Assembly: GCF_933775445.1 (NCBI RefSeq)
Contig: NC_065875.1
Location: 27,155,555 to 27,219,554, forward strand
Reading direction: 5' to 3'
From: Argentina anserina
Lineage: Eukaryota > Streptophyta > Magnoliopsida > Rosales > Rosaceae
DNA: 64,000 nt
Shown here: positions 27,066 through 39,068 of the stretch, in pieces
Layout of the letters: each line of letters starts with the position of its first letter
How positions within the stretch are numbered: the first letter of the stretch is position 1
Position numbers and translations under genes: made by a program
The notes under the pieces: model-generated
The model's database searches: none
What the model was told of the DNA's origin: nothing
Seen by the model: only the letters and a program-made list of their open reading frames with translations

Positions 27066-30000
27066 TTAGCCATCACCATTATCAGAGTCCAATTTACGGC
27101 TTACAATAACACCTTGATCCCAATTCTCAATAAACCTGTGAGGACAGAGCCAACACAGATATCAATCAGATTCTCAGAATCATTTAGAAGAGGGGAAATG
27201 AAGTCATAAGAAACACACAAACCTCCTTCCATCAACATCGATGCAAATGAACTGACCATGTCGCCAACCATCTTGAAAATTGCCAAAGAAGACATCACCA
27301 GACTCTGAGTAAAAGCGGCTCTCACCGTTGGCCTTTCCTTTCCAGAAGTTTGCAAACCATCGGTCCCCAGTGTGAAAATAAAGCCAACCCTATACATGCA
27401 CATACGACCATAGAAACAATATACTCAGAATGATGGCTGTGGAGGTATGGAGTTCTACGATCGGAAGGAAGTCTGTTACTCACGGCATTAGTATGCCTAG
27501 GGTTACCTCTTTGGAGATATATCATTTTAGCATGTTATGAGTGAGGTGAATAATTTCCATATTAGATCATTCTCTTAATAAAATAAAGATAAATACACCT
27601 GCCAATCCACTGTTACATATAAGAAATTACCTTGCCATGTATGACATCATCCCTCCATGATCCCTGGAACGCATCCCCATTACTGAAGTAGAATGTACCC
27701 AGACCCGATCTTTTTCCATAGCGCCACATACCATCATAGATGCTTCCATCTCCAAGAACCAGACGACCCTGAGGAAATTTTTCCAGGATTAAAGTTCAAT
27801 TTATCTTGTACAGACCAAAATTTGATTACAGTGTCCTCACAGAAATCTATTTTGACCCCACTGACACTGGTAAAAGGTTAGGCAAGTACCTTTCCTTCAG
27901 GAAGACCTCCTTGGCACCGTCCTTTGTAAATCCCTCCTCTGTACTGCATCTCCACCACAGGACTCCACTTTTTTGGTGAATCCCGTTCTGCTTCCTGAAT
28001 GAATAAAAGGTAACCAAACTTAAATACTCATGTGAATTCTAAGTATAGAAGTAAACAACAATGTACATTATACACAGCCTCCTATGTCTTAAGAATATCC
28101 TTATAAACGTTACAATGAATTACAGCATATGTATTCACAATGGCAGATTACCAGCATGGATGCTGCACGAACAGAGATATTCCGTTGCTTGTGAATTTCA
28201 GCATCTTTTCCTTTAACCAGAGCTGATGCTGTATTATAAAATTCTTTCACTGCCTCAAGACTTGTGTCATTCATTGAACTCCAAGACGACGTGCTTACAT
28301 TCACAACTGGTTGTACTTTGACATCATCCTTATTTTTTCCTGACTTTTGAGTGGGAAATGAGACATTGTCTTTCAACTCTTCAGGAGACTTCACACCAAC
28401 TGGAAGACAGAAGATACTCAGGTTATCAAGCATCAGAGTAGCTCCATCTTCACCACCCATCTCTTTCCCCCAATCCTTTGCAATCTGATGCTCATTCCCA
28501 AAGTTCCAACTCGCAAGTGGTTGCCTTTGGAACACATGAGTTTCTGCATTGCATTTTGGGTAGTAATTAGTAAGTGCAAAGACTGGTTTGAGAATGGTAA
28601 GTGGAAATTTATATTTTAGAGAAAAAATGTAACAGTTGTGCTACCTTTTACTATTGGATCATATAAATCAGACGATTCAATACCAGCTTGCTCAGATCCA
28701 CTATTATAACAGCACCAAACAGAAAATAAGTACACAATATATATCAGAGCAGAACAAAATTCAAGAGAACTAAATGGAAAGAGAGATCTCAAGTAAACCT
28801 GGAAATGTGGAATTCATTATAATTGTTGTTGGTTCCTGTCTGAGGTTCTTCAGAGTAATTGTTAAAATCTTTAGATTTATCATCAACAGCATTTATATTT
28901 GCCAGCTCATTATAATCTGGGGAATCTGTCTCTTTAGGAAGAGCATTTTGAAGTGCACGATTTTTCTGAGTGTCATTTGTTTGCGGTTGGTGTTTACTAA
29001 ATAGATTGAAAATGAACGGAAAATGGTGAGCCAACCCAGACAATATGCTACTTTTCTGAGAGACCTGCTTTTCGGCAAAACTGTAACCGCATAAAATTTC
29101 CGTTAGCACACAAGTCAAGATATGTCATGAAGAAATTATTAAAACTTTTAATTCAAAGGCAGTGAGTACAAAATCATTACTGAATATGAGGTGCAAAGTA
29201 ACAAGGTTACCCTAAGATAAAGACTGTTGTGACTAGCAGGTTGGGCTCTAGACTGGGTTCACGAATTGCAGAAATTAAGATTTCTCCTTCATATTCTGTA
29301 GTTTGACGCAAAGTACGCAAAATCTCCTGTACATCACTGTCCTCAATAGCACCTGAACTTGCAACAATGCATAAAATCATTCCATCCAAGTCCTGTGCAA
29401 CAGAAAAAGGAAAGAAAATGAATATAAAAGAACAAAATCCAATGTCGTTAAAAGTTGGGAAAAACAGGAAAGGAATAGAAAATTGGTTAACAAATACAAA
29501 ACAGGAGCTTTTGGGGGATCTCATACTCATAAGTATGCAAATGGGATGATAGAAGATATTCAAATAATAAATAAATTCCAAAATTCAAATACAGAACTAT
29601 ATGACACAGAAAAGAGGAAGAAGTCTATATCACTACTAAGGTAAGGGATAAATAGATAAGTAATCAATTTGTGTCCAATTTGATCATACCTTTACACCCA
29701 CAGTCAGGAAAGGGCAGTCATACATGGATCTTAAAATAGAAGTTTCGATGTTGTAGCCAGCACCAAATCCAATTTTCGCTTCCTTATATCTTTCCAAAAC
29801 CTGTACATGGTTGCATTAGCCTTGTTAAAAAGTACAAAGGAGAGAACACATTCTTATAACTTACAGAGACAGAACTTTTTAAAATATAAAGTTGATCATG
29901 AAAGTAAGATGCAACATAATAAATCTAATTTTAGCTAGCAAAGTAAATCAGTATGAACACTTACTTGCATTACTTCTGAAACTTCTATTCTTTTCACTTC

Positions 30001-31479
30001 ATAGTGGGATGCAACGATAAATTTTCTGTGTATATCCTGAGAATGCACCAAAAATAATTAAGTGAGATTGAGGCTACTATTAACTCAGAGAGAACCAAAT
30101 ATATGGAAGAAGTATGCTTACAGATGTTAGAACATATACAGCAGTTATTGCCATTAAAACAGCGTTATTTGCAGTCTTGACAGCCTCGTCTAAAGTTACC
30201 AAGTCCTTTTTCAGTAACATGTCAGTATCAAGACCTGCATGTGAAGAGAAGCAACATTATGCACTACTTAATGGTGTTGCTGAAAAAACTGGTTCTGAAA
30301 TTGTTCTAAATTACAAGGGGGGTTCAAAAAAGAAGAAGAAGGAAATGTAATACAACTCACTAATAAGTAAATTTGTGTGCTCCTGAAATTTCTCGATGAG
30401 ATTTTTCGCCTGCAAATCAGATTCAACATTACATCATCTATGCTAATCTAATCAATCAGAAAGGCTAGTCATGGAACACTACCTCCCCAAGCATTACCTC
30501 ATCTTGGCGTCTCTGTCCTTCAAAGCTGAATGGTTTCATGATAATAGTAACCACAAACCCATTTGCAGATCTTATAGCTTTGAGTATATCAATTGCTGTC
30601 GTGAGATCCAAGCCATATCCTGCACTTGCCACCTATACAGAAAAGTAACAGATAAGACTCGTACATCTCAGCACCAAAACAAAGAGGCGTCAGCAAGTTG
30701 CCAAAGCACATTGATGAACTCATAAAAGGCTGAGGATGGAAAAATGCTCGACATAAACAGGTACACTCCCTTAATGATTGATAAAGCAAACTTAACAGCA
30801 CATAAATCATACTCATAAACATAAGTAATTGGTAAGAAATGTACAAACAAGTATAACAGCCTTTGCGCACGAATTTGAAGCCATCGGCGCTTCAAACACT
30901 ATCGGAGCTACATCTACAAGCATAAACAAAACAGACAATAAGTAACACAAATCCATAACACAACGCAGCTATCAATTTTGTGATCACTACTACAAAGACA
31001 GGCAATGCACCTTTCCCGACGATCCGCCGTTGTAATTGTGCCTTCATTGAGTCCTTAATGACAATATTCCTGCACCAAAATCCAATCACTACTGGCAAAC
31101 AATGACTTGCTTCATTTCTAAGCACATGTATTACAATCTAATCAAACAATAAGCTTTACCAGAATCGCAGGGACGAAAACTGGAACGGCGATTCCATACA
31201 GAAGTCGAAAACGGCGTCGTTGCGGCTTCCGATGCCGATGACTTCAACGAACTCGGAGTTCCCCCAAAACTCGTCGCGATTCACTTCACAGTCCACATCG
31301 GCGGCTCCGTTGATGTTTCTTGCCGCGGTCGCCGTTATCCGAAGAGAGGACAGCTTGCTGCGGCGGAAATTGAGTCTTCTCCGGCGACGGAACGAGCATT
31401 TGTAGGAGAGGAGGGGGCTGCTCGGAGGATAGGAGCAGGGAGGAGATGGCCGGAGAGTTGTGAATGAATGAAACTCCAT
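27066..31479 (-). CDS. ARC3: ARC3, chloroplast division FtsZ-like/MORN protein
   Basis: This is a predicted 771-aa plastid stromal protein that restricts where the FtsZ ring forms. The 16 exons on the complement are 31479-31160, 31069-31011, 30913-30849, 30632-30498, 30409-30361, 30234-30122, 30036-29965, 29800-29690, 29392-29211, 29080-28799, 28700-28645, 28543-28152, 27994-27890, 27768-27631, 27389-27223 and 27135-27066. Residues 1 to about 70 are Ser/Arg-rich, as in a transit peptide. Residues about 80-370 are the FtsZ-like region (VIGIGSRNDAVFDFC at the front, VASAGYGLDLTTAIDIL, KPFSFEGQRR), which lacks a canonical tubulin GTP-binding signature. A low-conservation middle region follows. 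MORN repeats lie at about 620-745, with YKGRCQGGLPEGKGRL, YDGMWRYGKRSG and WFANFWKGKANGES as representatives. In Arabidopsis the MORN part binds PARC6 and ARC3 inhibits FtsZ assembly away from mid-plastid. Length is close to the Arabidopsis protein (741 aa). Confidence 0.93.
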
Positions 31480-33512
31480 GGGAGAAGGTTGCTAGGGTTT
31501 CATTGGAGTTAAGGGAATGGGAGATTGGGCGGGAGGCTTCTGAGGATGAAGGTGAAGCTGAGAGTGAAGTACTGCCAGTTCTATGGGCATTGATGAGTCA
31601 AAATTGAGGTAAAAATGAGCTATTATTACTATGCGGAAAAGTATGAGGTAAAACTATTTACTATGAAAATGTTACTATCAGTATAGTTTGGGGTTTTTGT
31701 GGATAGCTTCACTTAACCTTGAATGACGTATTAATCAAGCCGACTCTTCTATCTGCAAGTTGCATCTGATGTCGATCTTCATAATTCTCAGATATGGAAT
31801 TACTTGTTCGAGCAACTAGTTTAGGGTTCGAGCTTTTGACATGATTGGACGTGTCTCAAACATGTTATTGGACGTGACGGGGTGTTATAATGATAATCAT
31901 ATGATTTAACTACGCACGAATTCTCCAATTTATCACTCTCAATCTTAGTATAATTTATTAAAAAATTCTCAATATTAATAGAGTATGATTCTATCAAAAA
32001 TGCAGTCTCTTACAAAATATGTTCACGATTTCCTAAAACATAAAAGAAGACAGTAAAAATGATCAATTATGTGAGTCCCGACTCATTATAATCGATCGAT
32101 TAGTCCCTCATTGAACACAATAACCTGTTGGCTGTTGCAAAGTTGCAATCTGTCACTCTCATGCCTTACAGCTACTGAGCTACATGCTTGGACAATATGC
32201 ACTTGATCATACCTATAGGAATTCCCAAAACAATCCAAATTCAACGTTCTGTTTCTTCAATCTAGGGCTGATGAACCCTCCCTTTTGTATAACTTCCATA
32301 CTGTTTCAAATTCATCACTCTGATCTTCATAACATCACACATCACTGAAATCATATGTAATACGAATCTACATATATATGGATGACAGATAGTAGCCAAC
32401 TCTTTTTTTTAATCTCATGCTAAGAATAGCTAGCTGTTATTCTCTTCCACTTCACACAATATGATTTCCTATATTGTAACCCAGGTCATTTGGGCCCAAG
32501 AGAATAAAATAAAAAGAATAGAAATGTAAAAACGTTTGGACTTGGCTGACGATTCAAACCCTTAAAGCCCTAAATCCAGGGTCTTCTCTCAAATTCCCAA
32601 AAAGGCAATAAATAGTTCAAAACGGTATGACCGACTCACCACTACTAAACTATTTGACCATATGGAAAAATCCACAGCAACGTCAATAAGTCAATAGGTA
32701 AAACGCAGACCGGTAATTTAATAAACATGAATAGATGGAGGTTATGATAAAACCTAAACACCAAAACGCCGACTGTTGTTGAAATCGCATGCAGATTACC
32801 AGGCTCTTAGTAAACTTCCAAATGAAGCATCATCATCATCGTGTTCGGAACAGCGTCATTCTGTATTGTCACTTAATATAAGGTCTCTCTGGTCTGGTCC
32901 TCTCTTGGCTGCCCAGCTTTATAGCTCTCACCATTCACCAACTACACCAAGGTTTTCCTTAATTCAAGTCTGCTTTGTTGGGTTTCCACGATTCTACATA
33001 TATATTCTCGAACTCTGCATGTAACTGAAATCATCTATTTATTAGGGCTTGGAGTTTTAGAGTTTACTATTGTAGTATATATATTATACACTTGCTGCTG
33101 TATATACATCTGATCGGTTATGTGTAGACATGCATTGCATATATTTATATCTAGTCGTTGGATGTTTTCTTGCCGGACAGTTTGACACGCATATGTGCAT
33201 CTTGTTTTGACAATTCATCTGTGGTTTTAATTATTTGAAAACCATTCTGAAGAATTATAAAATTAATATTAATATTATATATAATTTGGGAGCAAAGAAG
33301 GCATTCACTACTACATCCAACTAGTCTTGTATAAGAACAAGATGGTATACAGAAGAGAGTTACAGTTACATGGTTATATCCAACACCTTTCATCAAACAA
33401 GGGGTGATGCAATATTGACGCGTTCACAAGAAGTAGTTGTCACTTGCATGAATAATTAGCAACAATAATCAACAAACCACCTTTTGGGAATTCAAAACTA
33501 AGAGTCTAAGAC

Positions 33513-33515
<3 letters not shown>

Positions 33516-33550
<35 letters not shown>
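33516..33550. repeat. (TA)n microsatellite
   Basis: About 17 TA units are uninterrupted in the non-coding spacer upstream of the IDD5-like gene. Confidence 0.9.
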
Positions 33551-33553
<3 letters not shown>

Positions 33554-33941
33554 TAAATATGATATTTACATTCAAGGCATGTAGACTATATATCATACAT
33601 GCCGAAGTTTAAAATAATGAGAGGTGCTGATGAAAGAAATCTATCTCTTACTCGTTTTAGGTATTCTTTTGCATTAAGCAATACAAACAGTACTATGGCC
33701 AAATGAGAACCTCCCATTAGGATATGGGCAACATAATTAATCATCTGCAGCGCTTATATAAAGGACATGTACGTTTAGTGGTTACTAATAATCCTCAGGC
33801 TAGGACTCAGGTCCCATATAATAACCCACCCAAAGAAATGAAGAATATTATGTACATCCTCAATCATATTCTCAGAATGACACATATGATAGTGATGTGC
33901 ATGGTTATAGTTAAGCTGTCATTGTTTTTAAGAATGACAAA

Positions 33942-34050
33942 TCTTCTGCTAACTTTCTTTTATGAGAAAAAAGGTTTTCGGCTGGCTTGGAATGAAAACT
34001 GTCATTCCAATTTCGAAAACCAGCTCAGGATCCAAAAACCTAGCAGAAGA
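33942..34050. repeat. Imperfect inverted repeat forming a long hairpin
   Basis: TCTTCTGCTA at 33942-33951 is the exact complement of TAGCAGAAGA at 34041-34050. Inside, GGTTTTCG pairs with CGAAAACC, and TTGGAATGA pairs with TCATTCCAA around a loop of only a few bases. Matching positions in order on both arms indicate one fold-back with internal mismatches. Weaker similarity continues outward to about 33918 and 34080. This could be a young microRNA precursor or the core of a fold-back transposon. No known microRNA sequence was recognised. A 135-codon ORF spanning it (33724-34131) appears to be chance. Confidence 0.6.
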
Positions 34051-34768
34051 TGGGTCGAAACAATCATTCAAATCAAGCATCAGATTCCAAAAAAAAAAAG
34101 AGTATATAAGATCTTGTACGTTCAGCACTAATTAACACTCATCAAAACTAGACATCAATTAGTTTTCTCTGGATTTGCTGCATAGTAAGCGAGCTGTGAC
34201 GCATGGTATGGAATAAGCAGTAGGGTTGGTGATGATGGCAACTGATTTGGTAGTGTAAATGTTAAAAATGATTTTTCCATGTAATTGTTTAACGATAGTG
34301 GTTGAGTTAATTGGAATATTAGGTCCTTAATTGAAATCATAGGTCATAGTTTATTTACTTAATTACCGAAATGAATTATAATCAATGACTAAACCGGCCT
34401 TTCATGCATGGGCCAGATCGATGTAACTGACAGTATAAGAGAGGCCAGCGAAGAGCAAACCAATTATATGCAAGTAGTGAAGCAGACCTAGTAGGGTTCC
34501 GAGCACATATCATGTTTACGAGTACTGCTGCTCACTCTGATAGCTTAAGCTGAATTTCAGCAAACAAGTTCATGTCAGTGCACCTTCAGGTGTTCTTGTT
34601 CTATACACAAAACTAGTATCAATAATTTTTACTTGCGGGTTAGGTTTAGTTTCTTATTTTTTACTGTGCCTGTGAGCTCGAGGGAGCTAGCTAGCTTAGG
34701 TCCACTTGGGAGAAGGGTGATGTGGGCTGGTTTGTCTGGATCTAGGTAAGAAGATACGAAAATGAGAG

Positions 34769-34772
<4 letters not shown>

Positions 34773-34799
<27 letters not shown>
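34773..34799. repeat. (GA)n microsatellite
   Basis: A run of about 13 GA units lies roughly 620 bp upstream of the IDD5-like start codon. GA runs in plant promoters can bind BBR/BPC proteins, but no such role is shown here. Confidence 0.85.
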
Positions 34800-35420
34800 C
34801 TGCTTCATGCTCATCTCACGCACCATACAATGTCGTTTTGCGCAATTTGTTTGGGTCCACCGTACCGACCTGTAGGCCTCAGCTCCTCTCTCTCAATTCA
34901 AATTTCAATTTGTATTTTAATTTCTGGAGGAAAAAACTCCAGTTAAATTCTGGAAATTAGAGAACGGAGAATTAAATGAATTTGAATTAAAATAAAATAA
35001 AATGTATGCTGTGTATATGTGTTAGTTTATGTGCATGACAACAAATCAAAGAAACCATAACAAACATCTCCTTGCTCTGAGAATTTTTCATTTAAACCAG
35101 CACAGGAAGAAAGAGAAGAAACAAAACATCAAAACCAGCTATGGAGTTGATTCCTTTCTCTCCTTCCTATTCTACAACTCTTCTAGCATCCTTCAAAACA
35201 GTTGCCTAGTATTAATGAGTTTCAAGGCCTGTTGTTTGTTTTTATACTAATCCAAAAGCTCTCTACCATCCTACCAATCTCTTAGTACTCTCTTTTGGAA
35301 TCTTTGGATAAGATTTATGCTGAGCTGCAGTTCTGACTAAAAATTGCTTGTGGGGTTCTTCTAGAATCTTTTAGATTTATAAGGGTCGGCCAAGAGAAAC
35401 AATTCAGCAAGAAAAGAAAG

Positions 35421-38400
35421 ATGGCTGCATCTTCTTCTTCACTTTTCGGAATTAGAGAAGAAGAGCAAAACATGATGAAGCTACAGCAGCATTCCAGCTG
35501 CACACCAACATCATCCACAGCCGCCGCGCCTCCAGCACCGCCACCGCAGAAGAAGAGGAGAAACCAACCTGGAACACCAAGCAAGTATCCGATTTTGTTT
35601 TTTCCTTACGTTTCTTTTACGCAACAAAACCAAAAGAACATCATCTGATAATCGATTGAATTGTTCATTTCCGTGAAAGGAACCCTAGCTAAAAGCTAAT
35701 CAGAAGCACTATAGCTTGTTGGGATTGAAATGGGATCGATACAACACATGAGTTTCGTATAAATATATGATGATATTGTCTTGTAGCATTTCGTGTTGTG
35801 ATTAATAAATTTGAAACTATTTTTTTTTGAGTTCTAATTAAAAGTCTTGTTGTTTGTCATTTTTCATACAGATCCAGAAGCGGAAGTGATAGCACTATCT
35901 CCCAAGACCCTAATGGCAACAAACAGGTTCATATGTGAGGTATGCAACAAAGGGTTCCAAAGGGAGCAGAACCTACAGCTCCACAGAAGAGGACACAACC
36001 TGCCTTGGAAGCTAAAGCAGAAGACTACAAAAGAACCCAAACGCAAGGTCTACCTGTGCCCCGAGCCCACCTGCGTCCACCATGACCCTTCTCGCGCCCT
36101 CGGTGATCTCACCGGAATCAAAAAGCACTTCTACAGAAAGCACGGGGAGAAGAAGTGGAAATGTGAGAAGTGCTCCAAGCGATACGCGGTTCAGTCCGAC
36201 TGGAAGGCGCATTCTAAGACTTGCGGTACTCGGGAGTACCGCTGTGACTGCGGTACTCTTTTCTCCAGGTAAAGCATCAATTTTTCAGAGACTTGAGTTA
36301 AGGCGTTTAGCTCATTTTCGCGTTAAACATATGAATAATCATATCGAAGCTGCAGCAGCATCAGTGAATTTTTTTTTTGTGTGTTCTTCATTTAGGATTT
36401 AGATTCCCCGAGTGATAAGAGAAGAGAAAGAAGCTAATGTTTCACGCTTATAGTAGGAGTTCATTTTCTCTTCTCGAAAAGGGTCCTCTCTTTCTCTCAT
36501 TTTATTTTTTGTTCTCAAACTTTTCCGATTTAAATTGTATTAGGAAATGGCAGCAAAACATGCTCGCACGTGAATGATTTCTTGAAACTGGCATGGTCGT
36601 AGTGGTTTCAGGTTACATTACATGTCCATTTTTTTTTTCGGGGGTTTCTGGCATTACATGTCCAGTCCAGTCCAGTCCAGTCGTTCATTCATTCATGATA
36701 CCCCAGAAACAAAAACAAAAGAAAAAGAAAAGGGAAGCACAGTAAGCAGTAGTACTTGTACTAGTTCATTTTCGTTTCCTTTCTTTTGTTTTACATCGGA
36801 AGCACCGCTCTCGCCTCTTCCCTCTCTTTCTCTCTGAAATTAGCTTAGCTTTCACGATCGTACTCACGTGTTGTTATGCCATGTATGATCCTAAGTGGTA
36901 ATAGTGGTGCTTTCTGTTACAGTCAATGTTAATTTGTTCTCTTCTGAGTTGGCCAAATGTGAACATTATTACTCTGCTCTTTCGGGCTCTCCTTCCTTCA
37001 ATTTTACCATCATCATCATCTTTCATAACGCTCGCTAGTTTAAGCTGGCCAAGCTATGGCGTCTCTCTCTCTCTCTCTCTCTGAACTTGTTTTAAACTGG
37101 TCAATTGTGTTGAGGAATAATTAAATTTGAAATGGGGAAAATACAGACATTCTATGTTGTGTATTGATTATTTAAGGATAATGTTGACTTAAAATGTGTT
37201 TATGATTAGTTACATTTCATCGGACGAACGTACTTAAAATGCCATTTGTTAGATTTTAAATGTGTTCAATCTCAAATGGTTGTTCTTGATGGTAGATTTG
37301 ATTCAGATAAATTTCTCACATTTCGGAAAAATTCACTCTTTCAATATATTTTTGTATCTGATCAGGATTTAGCTAGTTAACTTCGTTCTGCAAACTATAG
37401 CTACCTTCTTAGCTTCTTTCTGCATTACCCACCCAACCGTAGTATATATATGACATAGAGTCATTAAATATCTCTACTCTTTGAGTTCCAGCCTTCACAT
37501 TAGGGTTTTGATTCAGCTACTTCCATTTCCATATCTTTCTGAAGATTTACTACCCATATATTTCATATGTGGTAAACACTAAAATCAAACTCACATAGGT
37601 ATTAAATGGGGTTACCATTTTAGTGATAGTAATACTAACCGTAGCTGTCTTATGAATTATTTGAAGCCTAGTGGGTCCATTGAGATTTACATGGAAAAAG
37701 TCACTTTAATTTTCCGGCCAATAATGATGTCCGAGTGCACCGTACATATTCTAAGTTAGTGTAATATTTAGACATGACTTCTATTCAGAAAATGTTTAAC
37801 CTAGTTTACCATGAAAGATGATGGAAGCATCCAATCACTGGCTTTCTTTGATTTATGAAAGCAGGAGGGACAGTTTTATCACTCATAGGGCCTTCTGTGA
37901 TGCACTGGCTCAGGAAAGTGCAAGACATCAACCCATAGGCAGCAACTTATATGGAGGTACTAGCAACACTGGCCTAGCCTTATCTCATCATCACCATCAA
38001 CAAGAAGTTGTGGGCCCTAACATTGATCACCATCATCACCCCAACAACCACTCAGCGGCTGCCGACATCCTACGACTCGGCGGCGGCGGCAATGCCCGGA
38101 CCGGACAGTTCGATCATCTCCTTTCTCCTCCTTCAATGGGATCGTCGTTTCGTCCGCCCCAATCTTCGGGACCCTTCTTCATTAATCAAGACCAGTCTAG
38201 CCAGCAATACCATCACGATCAAGAACAGCTTCAGAGCAAACAATTCCATGGACTCATGCAATTTTCTGATCATCAGAACAACAACTCTTCCTCAGGAGGC
38301 AATATGTTCAACCTACCTTTCTTAACAAACAGCAGCAATAGCCACAACAGAAACAGTGCCAGTGGTGCTAGCAATACTAATCTACTACTTCATCCAGATC

Positions 38401-39068
38401 ACCAATACAACAATAATGGCGGTGGAGCTGGAGGCGAAGGTGGGTCGAGTCTCTTCTCTAGTCACATGATGGGAGGAGGCGGTGGTGATCACATAAGCTC
38501 CGGCAATGTTCCTTCACTTTACAGTTCTCAAGTACAAAACAACCATCAGGCAGCAGGTGCAGCCGTCTCTCACATGTCCGCCACCGCGCTGCTTCAGAAA
38601 GCGGCTCAAATGGGGTCAAGTACTTCGAGCAACAACACTTCTGCCTCGCTCCTAAGAAGCTTCGGCAGCACTTCCTCGACAAAATCTGAACGCCCCACAG
38701 CCGCGGCAGCCTCCCTTGTTCCCGCCAATTTAGGCGGCATTTTTGGTGGTGACAGTGAAAACGAAAACAACCTCCAAGACCTGATGAACTCTTTCGCTGC
38801 TGGAGGGAGCTCCTCCATTTTCGGAACCGGGTCATTTGGCAGTGGTTTTCATGACGTTGGACGTAGGGGGGAGCCGAAGTTGCCGGCGGTGAGCATCGGA
38901 CCCGCGTCTGATAGGTTAACTAGGGATTTTCTCGGCGTTGGTCAGATTGTTAGGAGCATGAGCGGTGGCCAGCAACAAACTCAGATCGAGCATATGAGCT
39001 CCTTGGATTCAGAGAGCAATGCTGCACCGTCAACCCAATCTTTTGGAGGAAGTGGGAATTTTCAGTGA
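35421..39068 (+). CDS. IDD5: INDETERMINATE DOMAIN zinc-finger factor, IDD5-like
   Basis: This is a predicted 586-aa nuclear transcription factor. Exons are 35421-35580, 35872-36268 and 37865-39068; all three together stay in frame. Exon 1 ends with a Pro-rich stretch and the basic signal KKRRNQPGTP. The INDETERMINATE domain (about residues 73-200) has two C2H2 fingers (FICEVCNKGFQREQ..., YLCPEPTCVHHDP...) and two C2HC fingers (KCEKCSKRYAVQSDWKAH, RCDCGTLFSRRDSFITH). The long His/Asn/Ser/Gly-rich C-terminal region keeps the family motifs MSATALLQKAAQMGS and TRDFLGVGQIVRSMSGG, used by IDD proteins to contact partners. The start MAASSSS and the TRDFLGVGQIV end are closest to Arabidopsis IDD5 (RAVEN). 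IDD proteins work with GRAS factors (SCR, SHR, DELLA). Intron 1 begins with GC (A|GCAAGT), and intron 2 is 1.6 kb. The gene converges with the IDD4-like paralog 12 kb away. Confidence 0.93.
37062..37082. repeat. (TC)n microsatellite in IDD5 intron 2
   Basis: About ten TC units lie inside the long second intron. A five-base repeat (TCCAG, four copies) also lies at 36661-36682 of the same intron. Confidence 0.85.

Larger units (their letters stand above)
31480..35420. other. Divergent intergenic region, ARC3 and IDD5
   Basis: This 3.9-kb AT-rich region holds the promoters of ARC3 (-) and the IDD5-like gene (+). Simple repeats and one long imperfect hairpin are listed separately. A TATA-like element and pyrimidine-rich stretch near 32870-32960 might start an unlisted transcript, but no conserved ORF follows. 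Confidence 0.5.

Noticed and set aside
33724..34131. 135-codon ORF
   Set aside because: It has no recognisable domain, AT-rich composition, and runs across the imperfect hairpin, so it is most likely chance.
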